Made by a program: the position numbers and the translations under genes. The notes beneath the pieces were generated by a model. The model had not been told where the DNA came from, did not search any database, and saw only the letters and a program-made list of their open reading frames with translations. From Companilactobacillus allii (GTDB taxonomy: Bacteria > Bacillota > Bacilli > Lactobacillales > Lactobacillaceae), in NCBI RefSeq assembly GCF_001971585.1, contig NZ_CP019323.1, forward strand, positions 1,974,053 to 2,038,052: 64,000 nt of DNA, read 5' to 3'. This document shows positions 36,921 to 45,859 of the stretch, piece by piece (the first letter of the stretch is position 1; each line of letters opens with the position of its first letter).

Positions 36921-38921
36921 CTATTCCTTGTTCAATAAATCGTCAACGATTTTATTATCTACTGGATCTGTATCATCAACTTTTTCCAAAATATTGTCAC
37001 CCTCTTCAGTACCATTAAAGCGAACGTTTTTTTCGATCCATTCACGTCTTGGCTTAACCTTGTCACCCATAAGAGTAGTTACACGTCTTTCAGCAAGAGC
37101 TGTATCGTCAATATTTACACGAATCAATATTCTTGACTCTGGATCCATAGTTGTATTCCACAACTGATCAGCATTCATCTCACCAAGCCCCTTGAATCTT
37201 TGTAGTTCATATCCTTTACCCATCTTCTTGATAGCTTCTTGAAGTTCATCAGGAGTCCAACAATACTGCATCTTTGTCTTATCTCCTTTACCTTTTTGAA
37301 GTTTATATAAAGGTGGTAATGCAATATAAACATGTCCAGCATCAACTAAAGGTCTCATATAACGATAAAAGAACGTCAAAAGTAATATTTGAATATGTGA
37401 CCCATCATCATCAGCATCGGTCATAATAATGATTTTGTCGTAGTTTCTGTCTTCCAGTTTGAAATCAGCACCAACTCCGGCACCAATTGTATAAATCATT
37501 GTATTGATTTCTTCATTTTTATAAATCTCATCTAATTTTGCTTTTTGTGTATTAAGTACTTTACCTCGTAAGGGTAAGATAGCTTGGAATTTACGATCTC
37601 TACCTTGTTTAGCAGAACCACCGGCTGAATCACCCTCAACTAAGAAGAGTTCATTCTTTTTGGCGTTTTTAGACTGGGCTGGAGTTAACTTACCAGACAA
37701 TAATCCATCAGTCTTTTTATTTTTTTTGCCATTTCTAGTAGTTTCACGAGCTTTTCTAGCCGCCTCACGTGCCTCACGTGCCTTCAGAGCCTTTTTAACA
37801 AGAGTTTGGGCCTGTTCCCCATTTTCCATCAAATAAAAGCTCATCTGCTCATAAACTAGCTGATCAACTGCTGATCTAGCTTGAGCTGTTCCAAGTTTAC
37901 CTTTAGTTTGACCTTCAAACTGAAGGATTTCCTCCGGAATACGTACCGAGATGATTGCAGACAATCCTTCACGGACATCACTACCTTCAAGATTTTTACT
38001 GCTTTCCTTTAATAATCCCACTTTTCTAGCGTAATCATTAAAGGCCTTAGTTAATCCTGATTTCATTCCTGATTCATGAGTACCACCATCAGTGGTTCTA
38101 ACATTATTTACAAATGAAATAATGTTCTCGGAATACCCATCATTATATTGACCTGAGAATTCGATTTCGATATCCGAATTTTCACCTTCAATATAAAAGA
38201 TTCCACCGATCGTATCTTTGCCTTCATTCAAATATTTAACAAATGATTGAATCCCATCTTCATAATGGAAAACATCGCCATGTTCTTCATCACCACGTAA
38301 ATCAGTGATAGTAAACTTAACTCCTTTTAACAAAAAGGCTGATTCTCGTAGTCTTTCAGCTAACGTATCATAATTAAATTTAGTTGTTTGAAAGATCGAT
38401 GCGTCTGGCTTAAAACTAATTGTAGTTCCATTTTCTTCTTTGGTAGTTCCAGTTTTCCTTAACGTACCCACTGGATGCCCACCATTTTCAAAACGTTCTT
38501 CGTAAACTTTATGATCACGTACAACACGAACCGTCATCCATTCAGATAAAGCATTAACAACTGACGAACCTACACCGTGCAAACCACCAGACGTTTTGTA
38601 GCTATTTTCTGAGAACTTACCACCAGCGTGAAGAACCGTTAGGATAACTTCAATAGTGGGTTTCCCACTAGCATGCATCCCTGTTGGCATTCCACGTCCA
38701 TGGTCAACAACAGTAATACTGTTATCATGGTTAATTGACACATTTATTTCTTTTCCATATCCTGATAGAGCTTCGTCAACTGCATTATCAACAATTTCGT
38801 ATACCAAGTGGTGCAGTCCACGTGAATCAGTTGATCCAATGTACATACCTGGTCTCTTACGAACGGCCTCTAAGCCTTCCAAGATCTGGATTGACGAATC
38901 ATCATAAGATGATTTTGGCAT
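36921..38921 (-). CDS. parE: DNA topoisomerase IV subunit B
   Basis: ParE is the ATPase subunit. The 666-aa protein has the GHKL ATP site (VYEIVDNAVDEAL, DHGRGMPTG, GGLHGVGSSVVNALS) and the TOPRIM domain (LFLVEGDSAGGSAKQGRD, TDADDDGSHI). The last 25 or so residues are an acidic tail beyond the usual end. A LexA-type box (GAAC-GTGT-GTTC) lies about 80 bases upstream in the region shared with plsY, in line with SOS control of parEC known in Bacillus. Confidence 0.97.
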   Translation of the reverse strand: MPKSSYDDSSIQILEGLEAVRKRPGMYIGSTDSRGLHHLVYEIVDNAVDEALSGYGKEINVSINHDNSITVVDHGRGMPTGMHASGKPTIEVILTVLHAGGKFSENSYKTSGGLHGVGSSVVNALSEWMTVRVVRDHKVYEERFENGGHPVGTLRKTGTTKEENGTTISFKPDASIFQTTKFNYDTLAERLRESAFLLKGVKFTITDLRGDEEHGDVFHYEDGIQSFVKYLNEGKDTIGGIFYIEGENSDIEIEFSGQYNDGYSENIISFVNNVRTTDGGTHESGMKSGLTKAFNDYARKVGLLKESSKNLEGSDVREGLSAIISVRIPEEILQFEGQTKGKLGTAQARSAVDQLVYEQMSFYLMENGEQAQTLVKKALKAREAREAARKARETTRNGKKNKKTDGLLSGKLTPAQSKNAKKNELFLVEGDSAGGSAKQGRDRKFQAILPLRGKVLNTQKAKLDEIYKNEEINTMIYTIGAGVGADFKLEDRNYDKIIIMTDADDDGSHIQILLLTFFYRYMRPLVDAGHVYIALPPLYKLQKGKGDKTKMQYCWTPDELQEAIKKMGKGYELQRFKGLGEMNADQLWNTTMDPESRILIRVNIDDTALAERRVTTLMGDKVKPRREWIEKNVRFNGTEEGDNILEKVDDTDPVDNKIVDDLLNKE

Positions 38922-39002
38922 TTATATCATTCCTTTTTTATTAATTACGATCTCAACATTTTACTATTATATCACTATAAACATACATTTCATTATATTT
39001 TT

Positions 39003-39014
39003 GAACGTGTGTTC
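39003..39014. promoter_or_regulatory. LexA (SOS) box upstream of parE
   Basis: GAACGTGTGTTC matches the Gram-positive SOS consensus GAACN4GTTC exactly and is followed by the preferred outer G. It lies 82 bases before the parE start. Confidence 0.75.
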
Positions 39015-39064
39015 GCTTTTTATTGCTTTTACTTTTTAGTGGTTTTATTAGATAATGTCTGAGT

Positions 39065-39093
39065 TGGTATTTTTATTAGCTATAAAAATACCA
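39065..39093. repeat. Perfect 12-bp inverted repeat before plsY
   Basis: TGGTATTTTTAT and its exact complement are separated by five bases, 49 bases before the plsY start. It could be an operator or a leader hairpin. Confidence 0.55.
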
Positions 39094-39141
39094 TAGAGTT
39101 ACAATATACCAAAAAATATAACTAAGAGAGTGATTTTTATA

Positions 39142-39759
39142 ATGAAACTTCTCGTTTGTGCAATTTTAGCATATTTAATAGGCTCATTTCCGACCGCTTA
39201 TATCGTTGGTAAAGTATTTTTCCATAAAAATATCTTTCAATACGGTAGTGGTAATGTGGGGACGACAAACGCCTATCGAGTATTTGGACCTTTTGCGGGT
39301 ACCGTAGTTTTAATATTTGATATTTTAAAGGGGACTTTAGGAGCATTGATGCCAGTGTTCTTTGGGCTTGATCGTCATTGGATTTTATTCATTGGGATTT
39401 TTGCCGTAGTGGGACATGTATTCTCAATCTTTTTAAAATTTCGGGGAGGTAAAGCTGTTGCAACTAGTGCCGGAATTTTACTAGCTTACAATCCTCTACT
39501 ATTTACACTCTGCTTCATTTTTCTAGCATTGATTGTCTATCTAACCAGTATGGTCAGTGTAGCAAGCCTTACAACAGTTCTACTATTCACCATTGCCTCA
39601 TTATTCATGCATGACTGGATTTTAACTGCAGCAGCGGTGATAGTAACTATAATCGTATTTGTTCGTCACATACCCAATATCAAGCGTTTACTGAAAGGTA
39701 AGGAAAATCTTGTTCCAATTGGATTAGCCTATAAACGCCAACAAAAAAACGACCATTAA
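39142..39759 (+). CDS. plsY: Glycerol-3-phosphate acyltransferase PlsY
   Basis: PlsY transfers the acyl group from acyl-phosphate to glycerol-3-phosphate, the first step of phospholipid synthesis. The 205-aa membrane protein has about five helices and the family motifs GSFPTAYIVGK, GSGNVGTTNAYRVFG and KFRGGKAVATSAG. I chose ATG 39142; GTG 39130 is in frame but sits in the only ribosome-site-like sequence (AAGAGAG). It is divergent from parE, as in many lactobacilli. The stop codon lies inside the terminator stem. Confidence 0.94.
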   Translation: MKLLVCAILAYLIGSFPTAYIVGKVFFHKNIFQYGSGNVGTTNAYRVFGPFAGTVVLIFDILKGTLGALMPVFFGLDRHWILFIGIFAVVGHVFSIFLKFRGGKAVATSAGILLAYNPLLFTLCFIFLALIVYLTSMVSVASLTTVLLFTIASLFMHDWILTAAAVIVTIIVFVRHIPNIKRLLKGKENLVPIGLAYKRQQKNDH

Positions 39760-39773
39760 TGGTCGCTTTTTTT
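39745..39773 (+). terminator. plsY terminator
   Basis: CGACC-ATTAAT-GGTCG is a palindromic hairpin with A and T runs on either side. Confidence 0.88.
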
Positions 39774-39774
39774 G

Positions 39775-39944
39775 TCTAATTATTTAATTGAGATTGAGAA
39801 GTATGCTTCAAAAACAGTGTTGTATCAATGGCTTATATGATTTTATTTCATAAGCAACTACATATGCGACTACATAAAATGATTTATAACCAATTTCTAC
39901 CTATCGTACATTAAGTATGATAAGAATATTATTTTTTAACTTTG
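39775..39944. other. Chromosome-prophage junction, likely to contain an att site
   Basis: This 170-base AT-rich stretch lies between the last chromosomal gene (plsY) and the prophage endolysin. It has a CTTAT/ATAAG inverted pair around 39832-39854 and ACTACATA repeated directly at 39857 and 39869. An attachment site is expected here, since the phage lysis end usually abuts one att. The core cannot be fixed without the other end, which is outside the window. Confidence 0.4.
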
Positions 39945-40964
39945 TTATTTGAAATCCGATCCGGACGTATACTGCATAGGCAAATATTCATTAGTTGCTA
40001 TTTTAGCCATCGAAATACCATTGATAGTATCAATTGATGAATATTTAAATGCTTTACCACTTATTACGTCGTCGTTTGATACCCGATTACCTTTTTTATC
40101 AAATATCGGAGTTAGCTTATCATCGATATATTTAACAATTACCACATCATTAAATGTTGTCTTGCTAATTGGTACATAGATGTTCGTAGCAATTTTATAA
40201 TGTGGTTGCCCTTTGATCATAACTATCGAAGAAGACTTCCAAACGGAATTCTTCTTATATAATGTTGGACGTCCAACACCTAAGTTGTCAACACCGTGAG
40301 TATCTTCATTTAGCTTGATTACATCTTCAACTTTTGATTTAACAGGTTTCACAGGCGTGTCCTGAGGCTTCGTTTCAGCTTTCTTGTTGAAGATACCACA
40401 ATCGTAGCTCATATCTTGACTACCTCCACCCCAAGTTGAAGTATACTGCCATCCTATTACATCACCAGATACTCCGACAGCATTAACACCGTAATTTGCT
40501 ACCCAAGTTGGATGTTTTGAAGCGTTCAAATACCCGTTCCAAAACCAGGATCCCATTGAATATTGGATAATATTAGTATATCCATTTTCTGCCAAATAAT
40601 TGATAAATGTATCTACATAACCTGCAACCTGGTTCTTATTTAACGAAGAATCTTCAACGTCAACGCAAAGTGGTGTATCCTTAACGAATCCCAAATTAAC
40701 AACTGATTGTTCAAAGAATTGAGCCTCATTAATTGCATCGGCAATACTTGTTGCCAAAAAGTAATGATAGAATCCTACATTCATGCCAGCAGATAAAGCA
40801 TTTTTAGCCTGCTCTTTTGATTTAGGATTAACGTAATTTGTTCCAGTTGCACTTCCTTGCGTTGTTTTAATAAATACACTGGAAACTCCAGAATTGATGA
40901 AATCTTGAAAGAATCCCAAATCTGAACGTTGATAACTTGAAATATCCGCAAAATATTCGGTCAT
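39945..40964 (-). CDS. Phage endolysin, GH25 muramidase with wall-binding repeats
   Basis: The enzyme hydrolyses the MurNAc-GlcNAc bond for phage release. The GH25 domain fills residues 1-195, with catalytic residues in ADISSYQ (Asp7) and CVDVED (Asp102, Glu104), and the IGWQYTST motif. The C-terminal 115 residues hold two copies of a module ending HYKIATNIYVPIS and MAKIATNEYLPM, similar to the host CAP-protein repeats and the Tal repeats. It lacks a signal peptide, so export depends on the holin encoded one base upstream. Confidence 0.92.
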   Translation of the reverse strand: MTEYFADISSYQRSDLGFFQDFINSGVSSVFIKTTQGSATGTNYVNPKSKEQAKNALSAGMNVGFYHYFLATSIADAINEAQFFEQSVVNLGFVKDTPLCVDVEDSSLNKNQVAGYVDTFINYLAENGYTNIIQYSMGSWFWNGYLNASKHPTWVANYGVNAVGVSGDVIGWQYTSTWGGGSQDMSYDCGIFNKKAETKPQDTPVKPVKSKVEDVIKLNEDTHGVDNLGVGRPTLYKKNSVWKSSSIVMIKGQPHYKIATNIYVPISKTTFNDVVIVKYIDDKLTPIFDKKGNRVSNDDVISGKAFKYSSIDTINGISMAKIATNEYLPMQYTSGSDFK

Positions 40965-40965
40965 A

Positions 40966-41328
40966 TTAGTCTCTCCTTATATTGACATTAGACTCATATT
41001 TTGGAGGTGTGACCTCTGTTAATTTTGTCGACGAACTAGTGTCGTTGTCTAAGTCGTAGCCCCCGAATGTTGCCTTAATCCCAGTGAATAGTCCAGCGGT
41101 CCAACCACCGACTAGGAAACCGGCTAATCCAGCTTTAACAATATCATTATCGTGATATGCTAAAGCAACAATGATTCCAATCAAAATGCCCACAGCCATT
41201 GAAATAAACGGCATATAGGCATTTTTGATTTTTGTTTTTTTAATTCCACTTGTTAAAACATAACAACATAATGCTATCAGCGCCAATTCACTAGCATTGA
41301 TTAAATCTAAATTTTGAATTATATTCAT
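40966..41328 (-). CDS. Phage holin
   Basis: The 120-aa protein has two to three membrane helices (ELALIALCCYVLTSGI, FISMAVGILIGIIVALAY, and a GLAGFLVGGWTAGLF segment) and a short polar tail, the build of class I/II holins. It sits directly before the endolysin. ATG 41328 is preceded by GGGAGG and overlaps the stop of the next upstream gene by one base. A longer GTG start is less likely. Confidence 0.82.
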   Translation of the reverse strand: MNIIQNLDLINASELALIALCCYVLTSGIKKTKIKNAYMPFISMAVGILIGIIVALAYHDNDIVKAGLAGFLVGGWTAGLFTGIKATFGGYDLDNDTSSSTKLTEVTPPKYESNVNIRRD

Positions 41329-41642
41329 TAACTTTCCTCCCACAAATCAAATTTATTGTTAAGTTCACCCATTTGCTTGTTTAATGCATCAATTGTTTTA
41401 CCTTGATTTTCAATAATATTGCTTTGATAATCAATTTTTAATTGCAAATCGTTAACTTGGTCCTTTAGGTCATCTCGCTCTTGAGTTATCTGATCTAATC
41501 TTTCAAATAATTCTTTTGTATGATCAGCATATACGCTCTCATTTGAACCTTGATTTTTAAGTTTAGCTTGCCAAACGTTAAAGAATCCTGTCATGACACC
41601 ACCACCGATTGCCGAGACAACTGCTACCATGATATTCGTCAT
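41328..41642 (-). CDS. Phage membrane protein with coiled coil (lysis module)
   Basis: This 104-aa protein has an N-terminal membrane helix (IMVAVVSAIGGGVMTGFFNVW) and a heptad-rich coiled coil from about 42 to 98. This pattern occurs in holin-associated and XhlA-like proteins. Its place between a small membrane protein and the holin supports a part in lysis. No specific family was identified. Confidence 0.65.
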   Translation of the reverse strand: MTNIMVAVVSAIGGGVMTGFFNVWQAKLKNQGSNESVYADHTKELFERLDQITQERDDLKDQVNDLQLKIDYQSNIIENQGKTIDALNKQMGELNNKFDLWEES

Positions 41643-42022
41643 CGATGATTACTCCAAGCTGATTCGAAAGTGATTCGCGTGGCCACAAATATAATTAATA
41701 TCGTATCTAAATGTGGCATGAACATTGGCGCATAATAATCGTGAATCAAGAATATTATCGAATAAAAGACCCAAACTAATGACAGCAAAAATATGATTAT
41801 TAATCTCATCTTTCCATCAACTGGACCATTCGACATTATGCTTACAAATATTCCAATCAGAATTAGAACAATCGCAAAAAATGGTTTATTAACTATATCA
41901 ATTATTTCAGGTGCGTGTGGTGGTCTGTCAACGAAGTTATCTGACATTGCGAAACAAATGCCCAGTGCCAGAGTTTCAAGCCCGGTGAAGAACCATAAGC
42001 GATTCTGTCTTATGTATCTCAA
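41639..42022 (-). CDS. Phage membrane protein, four helices
   Basis: This protein of about 127 aa has four hydrophobic segments (LWFFTGLETLALGICFAM, FFAIVLILIGIFVSIM, LIIIFLLSLVWVFYSIIF, TILIIFVATRITF). I chose TTG 42022 because GAGGTG lies seven bases before it; GTG 42031 would be part of that ribosome site. The stop overlaps the next start by four bases. The function is unknown; it is the first gene of the lysis module. Confidence 0.6.
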   Translation of the reverse strand: MRYIRQNRLWFFTGLETLALGICFAMSDNFVDRPPHAPEIIDIVNKPFFAIVLILIGIFVSIMSNGPVDGKMRLIIIFLLSLVWVFYSIIFLIHDYYAPMFMPHLDTILIIFVATRITFESAWSNHR

Positions 42023-42042
42023 TTTAATCACCTCTTTAAATT

Positions 42043-42065
42043 AAAAAGGCTAGCTTACGCTAGTC
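42043..42065 (-). terminator. Terminator between baseplate and lysis modules
   Basis: On the minus strand GACTAGC-GTAA-GCTAGCC is followed by TTTTTAA. It contains the xkdX stop and lies about 20 bases before the first lysis gene, so lysis genes are expressed by readthrough or antitermination. Confidence 0.75.
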
Positions 42066-42191
42066 GTCAGTAAATTCGTCACCTGTAATGGCTTTAAAAT
42101 CTTCCTTTGATATGACAGAAGGAATATATCCAGTAATATCTTCCTTCTTTAAAGTTCCCCATCCAAATTCCATTTTTAGTAAGTTAATCAT
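42060..42191 (-). CDS. xkdX: XkdX-family phage protein
   Basis: This small gene encodes 43 aa: MINLLKMEFGWGTLKKEDIT, then YIPSVISKEDFKAITGDEF. This is the XkdX pattern (Trp-Gly, then a Tyr-containing helix and ITxxEF end). Its place at the end of the baseplate genes is typical. AGGAGG lies nine bases upstream of the ATG. The function is unknown. Confidence 0.82.
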   Translation of the reverse strand: MINLLKMEFGWGTLKKEDITGYIPSVISKEDFKAITGDEFTDD

Positions 42192-42203
42192 ATTCTGTTC
42201 CTC

Positions 42204-42641
42204 CTATTTAGTTGTAGTTTCTGTTGTTGATGCTGGTGTTGATAATGTAATAACTTGTTTTGTTAATTCAGTGATAGCGGACTGCATGTCTGTCTTATCT
42301 TGTTTAAGTTGAATATTATCTCGAGCCAAATCCAAATTCTGCTTGGTAACTTCTGTAACTGCTGATTGAAGTTGTCCAACTGTCAAGGTTTGATTTAAAC
42401 CTTGCTTTGTCAATTCAGTGATTGCATTCTGATTTTCTTCATCGGGTGTTTGATTACTTGAGATATGAACTAACTTGTTATCAGATTCTCGAATTGTCCA
42501 ATTTGACATATCTGAAATATTAAAGGCTGGATCACTCTCAATGAGAATCCAGCCCTTTGATGTGTCTTGATTTAATGAATATGGGTAACTGATATATTCA
42601 TATATTCCATTATCATTTAATTTAACGGCAATTTTTGACAT
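42204..42641 (-). CDS. Phage baseplate-associated protein
   Basis: This 145-aa protein has an N-terminal beta part (KIAVKLNDNGIYEYISYPYS, then WTIRESDNKLVHI) and a C-terminal coiled coil in which AITELTKQ-like units recur about every 20-30 residues (AITELTKQGL, AVTEVTKQNL, AITELTKQVI). Such proteins sit between the receptor-binding protein and XkdX in many lactobacillus phages. It overlaps the upstream gene by one base. Confidence 0.6.
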   Translation of the reverse strand: MSKIAVKLNDNGIYEYISYPYSLNQDTSKGWILIESDPAFNISDMSNWTIRESDNKLVHISSNQTPDEENQNAITELTKQGLNQTLTVGQLQSAVTEVTKQNLDLARDNIQLKQDKTDMQSAITELTKQVITLSTPASTTETTTK

Positions 42642-43858
42642 TATTCTACCTTCGAATCATAAAGATACGTTTTGACCTGTTCAATTCTTGCAAATAGACG
42701 TTCGGTATCGTTCTTAACACTTTGAACATATACGTTTGATTTAATAGCATTTTTTTGGATTAATATTGAGCTACCCGTACCTGATACAAAACTGTCATTT
42801 AAGGATGTACCTGCTACCCCATCACTGGTGCCTATCTTCCATCCACTGAATGAAGCGGGACTTATCACAACTAAATCAGAAATTGAGTTTCCGTCAATTA
42901 GTTTCTCTTTTGAAATTTTAATTGATGTGTTAAAAGTCATTTTTGCTGTATTATCTTTAATAATAAAAGTATCACTATTCAAATAGTAAAGATGGTTACT
43001 TAAGGTCACCTCAATTCCGCCACCAACATTAGAAAATCCATTGATTAAATTAGATAATTTTGCAGAATCGTTAGTTGATCCATCGAACAGAATTGTTCCA
43101 TCAGGTAAGTACTGAGTTATCGGCGTACTAAGAATTTCAAAAGAATTAATGGTATTAACCACAATGTCGTAATAAGCACCGCTATTTTCCCCACTTGCCA
43201 TATTTAGATCATATCCACTAACACTTTGAATATCTAATGTATTATCAGACTTTAATTTAATAATAATTTTTGGTTTTAAAACGGCCCCACTACTATTAAT
43301 ATTTTCTCCCATTCCATCAAGTGAAATTGAAATATCATTCCCAGTAGATAGGTCAACTTTCTTTAAAGAAATGGGAATAGGCGTTGTTGTGATAAATTTA
43401 CTTACCTTAAAAGAATTACTTCTATCATATATCAATGGTATTGATGTTGATGTGCCCTTAACTCCTTTTATAACAGCAGTTCTTTTCAATGAGATATTAA
43501 ATTGCAGCCCATCATATAAGTACTCAGAATTCGTTCCCAAAGCACTAGCAATATTCAACTTATTAATCTGACTAATATCATAATTAGAACCTGAATTTGA
43601 CCATATGATTTTGGTGGAACCAATATAATTTGTATAATCTGCATCTAATCCAGTTGAATCAGTGGGCATTGTTCCTCCTCCCCCACTAGTACCACCACTA
43701 AACTCTGAATTTTTAAAAATAGTTGCTAAATCAAGCGTATTACCATCTCCAACAGGCTTTGAAATGACAACGTTTCCTTTTTTATCTTCATATTGTGCTG
43801 ACAAAAAAGCATGTGATGCGACTCTCGCTGTCCTTGTTAGCTTATTTGATGTAGCCAT
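42641..43858 (-). CDS. Probable phage receptor-binding/tail-fibre protein
   Basis: The 405-aa protein has a short N-terminal attachment region (res. 1-50), a Gly hinge (GGTSGGGG at about 55-62) and a long beta-rich body with no recognised family. A hydrophobic, beta-repetitive middle and a coiled C-terminal end are common in receptor-binding proteins. It directly follows the baseplate genes. The assignment comes from position and architecture only. Confidence 0.6.
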   Translation of the reverse strand: MATSNKLTRTARVASHAFLSAQYEDKKGNVVISKPVGDGNTLDLATIFKNSEFSGGTSGGGGTMPTDSTGLDADYTNYIGSTKIIWSNSGSNYDISQINKLNIASALGTNSEYLYDGLQFNISLKRTAVIKGVKGTSTSIPLIYDRSNSFKVSKFITTTPIPISLKKVDLSTGNDISISLDGMGENINSSGAVLKPKIIIKLKSDNTLDIQSVSGYDLNMASGENSGAYYDIVVNTINSFEILSTPITQYLPDGTILFDGSTNDSAKLSNLINGFSNVGGGIEVTLSNHLYYLNSDTFIIKDNTAKMTFNTSIKISKEKLIDGNSISDLVVISPASFSGWKIGTSDGVAGTSLNDSFVSGTGSSILIQKNAIKSNVYVQSVKNDTERLFARIEQVKTYLYDSKVE

Positions 43859-43860
43859 GT

Positions 43861-44136
43861 TTAATTACCTGCCTTTTCCGACTCGTCAATTGCTGAATTT
43901 AAAGTATCTATTTTGGTAGAAACTGTTGCATCATCGAAATTATCATTGGTATCTAATTTATCAACAACATCAGAGATTGTTGTCTGTGATTCCTCTTTTG
44001 TTAAAAATGCAGTTGAAAGATTTAAAAAATTTTTATCGTCCTTCTTCAAATAAACTTTAGTACCATCAGCTTTTGTATAATAGGCTCCCGTAATTAATCT
44101 AGTAGCAAGCTTCCCCACTTTGGTTAACATATTCAT
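43861..44136 (-). CDS. Small phage baseplate protein
   Basis: This 91-aa protein starts MNMLTKVGKLATRLITGAYY, whose thread resembles the N-terminal attachment region of the next protein (LTRTARVASHAFLSAQYEDKKG). The two may share a docking segment. The rest is an acidic helix. It overlaps the bppU-like gene by one base. Confidence 0.5.
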   Translation of the reverse strand: MNMLTKVGKLATRLITGAYYTKADGTKVYLKKDDKNFLNLSTAFLTKEESQTTISDVVDKLDTNDNFDDATVSTKIDTLNSAIDESEKAGN

Positions 44137-45164
44137 TAGACAATTCCTCCTTCTGACTCAGTTATGTAGTCATTCAATTCATCGATTCTAGCTGATACAA
44201 CATGATCTAATATCAAATTATCAACGTTAATTGTTATCTGTCCACTGTCCAAAGCCGATTGCATTGTTCCAATAACGGTGTCGTTTGTTAAAATATTGTT
44301 ACTTTTAATTTGAGAATCAATCCCATTCATTCTCTTTTGAGCATCGTCAATACTTGCATTAACAGCAGTTAACTTATTATTTGAAATACTAATAAATTGA
44401 TCAACTTTGTCAGTTCCTGCTTTCAATTTTTCATTTGCATTGTCAATTGATTCTTGAACTTGAATTTTTAAATTGTTTAACGAATCAGAAATAACAACAG
44501 ATTCGAAATTCAATAAATAATTTAGTTGTTTATCTGCATTTGTTTCCATTTCTTTTATATGAAATAAAGCTCGTTGATATTCAGACATATAAAAAGCCAA
44601 TGCGCGTGGATAGCTCACGTCATTGGCAATAATATTAATCGTAAAATCTAATGTTGTTAAAACATTGGTTCTATCAGCATTTTCAATAACGAAATGAGCC
44701 GTCTTGTATCTTCCTGCAACCTGAGAGATCACTGCACTTGGTTTCCAAGTTAATCGTCCTAAATTTGCTTGAGTTGTGTCAAATATTTCATCATCTGAAA
44801 TTTCTGCTTCACTCGCGTCTTTACCAGCAAAACGTATAACAACATTCGTTAAATCAACTGGACCATCTTTTGTGAGAAACAAGCAATTAATATGCTGCAT
44901 GCCAGATTGACCTTGTCGAATGTTAACTTGTTCAAATATGCGCTCTTTTGTTAATGTGTTAACAACATTTTGCGGTGAATGAGTGTCCTCGTCTATTGTT
45001 GATTCGTGAGTCAAATAGAATGTCTTAGAATTATCCAAATAAAAAATTAGTGGTTGTTCTAATGGTATATCTGTATTTAACTTCTCATAATTTGGACTAG
45101 CCGGATTTTGAAGAGGCGGTATAACTGACATTCCATTTTCTGTTGTCGTTCCAAGATCTACCAT
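44136..45164 (-). CDS. BppU-family upper baseplate protein
   Basis: The 342-aa protein contains the BppU N-terminal domain (residues about 60-195): VNIRQGQSGMQHINCLFLT, DLTNVVIRFAGKDASE, and GRYKTAHFVIENADRTNVLT, followed by long coiled coil. In lactococcal phages BppU links the Dit ring to receptor-binding trimers. About 60 residues come before that domain. Confidence 0.85.
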   Translation of the reverse strand: MVDLGTTTENGMSVIPPLQNPASPNYEKLNTDIPLEQPLIFYLDNSKTFYLTHESTIDEDTHSPQNVVNTLTKERIFEQVNIRQGQSGMQHINCLFLTKDGPVDLTNVVIRFAGKDASEAEISDDEIFDTTQANLGRLTWKPSAVISQVAGRYKTAHFVIENADRTNVLTTLDFTINIIANDVSYPRALAFYMSEYQRALFHIKEMETNADKQLNYLLNFESVVISDSLNNLKIQVQESIDNANEKLKAGTDKVDQFISISNNKLTAVNASIDDAQKRMNGIDSQIKSNNILTNDTVIGTMQSALDSGQITINVDNLILDHVVSARIDELNDYITESEGGIV

Positions 45165-45167
45165 AAT

Positions 45168-45848
45168 TTAGTCCCCTTCCTTTACAATATTATTATTTAA
45201 TTCATCAATTTTGAGTGATGTTTTAGGATCTGTAATGTCATCATTAATATCAACATTTGATGTCTTATCTCCCGTATAGCTAGGTGGAAAGACACCGCCA
45301 GCATTTGGCTTATATTGAATTTTACTTTGAATGTTTTCTAATTCATGCTCTAAATTATTTATTTTAATGTCTACGTCTGACTTTTTATAATATCCGTCAA
45401 CCTGATTAGATATAATCTCTGATAAATCAATATCCTTTTTTTCAGCGAATTTATCCAAATAAGATTCAATTTCATTAATCCAGTCGATCATAGAGTTCAT
45501 TTTTCTGGTAATCAACTGAATATAATCTCTTATTTCATCCCAATTCTTATTAGTAGTATCAAAGATATTATCATCGGATAATGATCCCCAGTTGCTAATA
45601 AGTTGATTAACACTGATATGTGCATTGTCAGAGAATTTGGGCCTTAAAATACTTTTATTTGCATCAACCAAGTTATATCTAGTAGCATTTTCAGAACCTT
45701 GTTTTTGAAGATAAAATTGACCATTATCCTGGTCAACAAAAATATTTGTTTTATCCTTATCACCATTCTTACTTTGACTTTTAGCAGCATAAATTGCAGG
45801 AAACTCGCTTGCCAATACCGAATCCGGAAAATCACTAACATTTATCAA
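45168..45848 (-). CDS. Phage baseplate protein of unknown function
   Basis: This 226-aa protein lies between Tal and BppU. It has an N-terminal beta part, then mainly helical and acidic sequence with Trp-containing segments (NWDEIRDYIQLITRKMNSMI). Its C-terminal end (SLKIDELNNNI) resembles the C-terminal ends of the two following baseplate genes (ARIDELNDYI, TKIDTLNSAI), suggesting a shared oligomerisation or docking motif. No family was recognised. Confidence 0.5.
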   Translation of the reverse strand: MINVSDFPDSVLASEFPAIYAAKSQSKNGDKDKTNIFVDQDNGQFYLQKQGSENATRYNLVDANKSILRPKFSDNAHISVNQLISNWGSLSDDNIFDTTNKNWDEIRDYIQLITRKMNSMIDWINEIESYLDKFAEKKDIDLSEIISNQVDGYYKKSDVDIKINNLEHELENIQSKIQYKPNAGGVFPPSYTGDKTSNVDINDDITDPKTSLKIDELNNNIVKEGD

Positions 45849-45859
45849 AAAAGCACCTC

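Noticed and set aside
39823-39915. 28-codon frame near the prophage junction
   Set aside because: It has no ribosome site, and the composition is what AT-rich non-coding DNA gives by chance.
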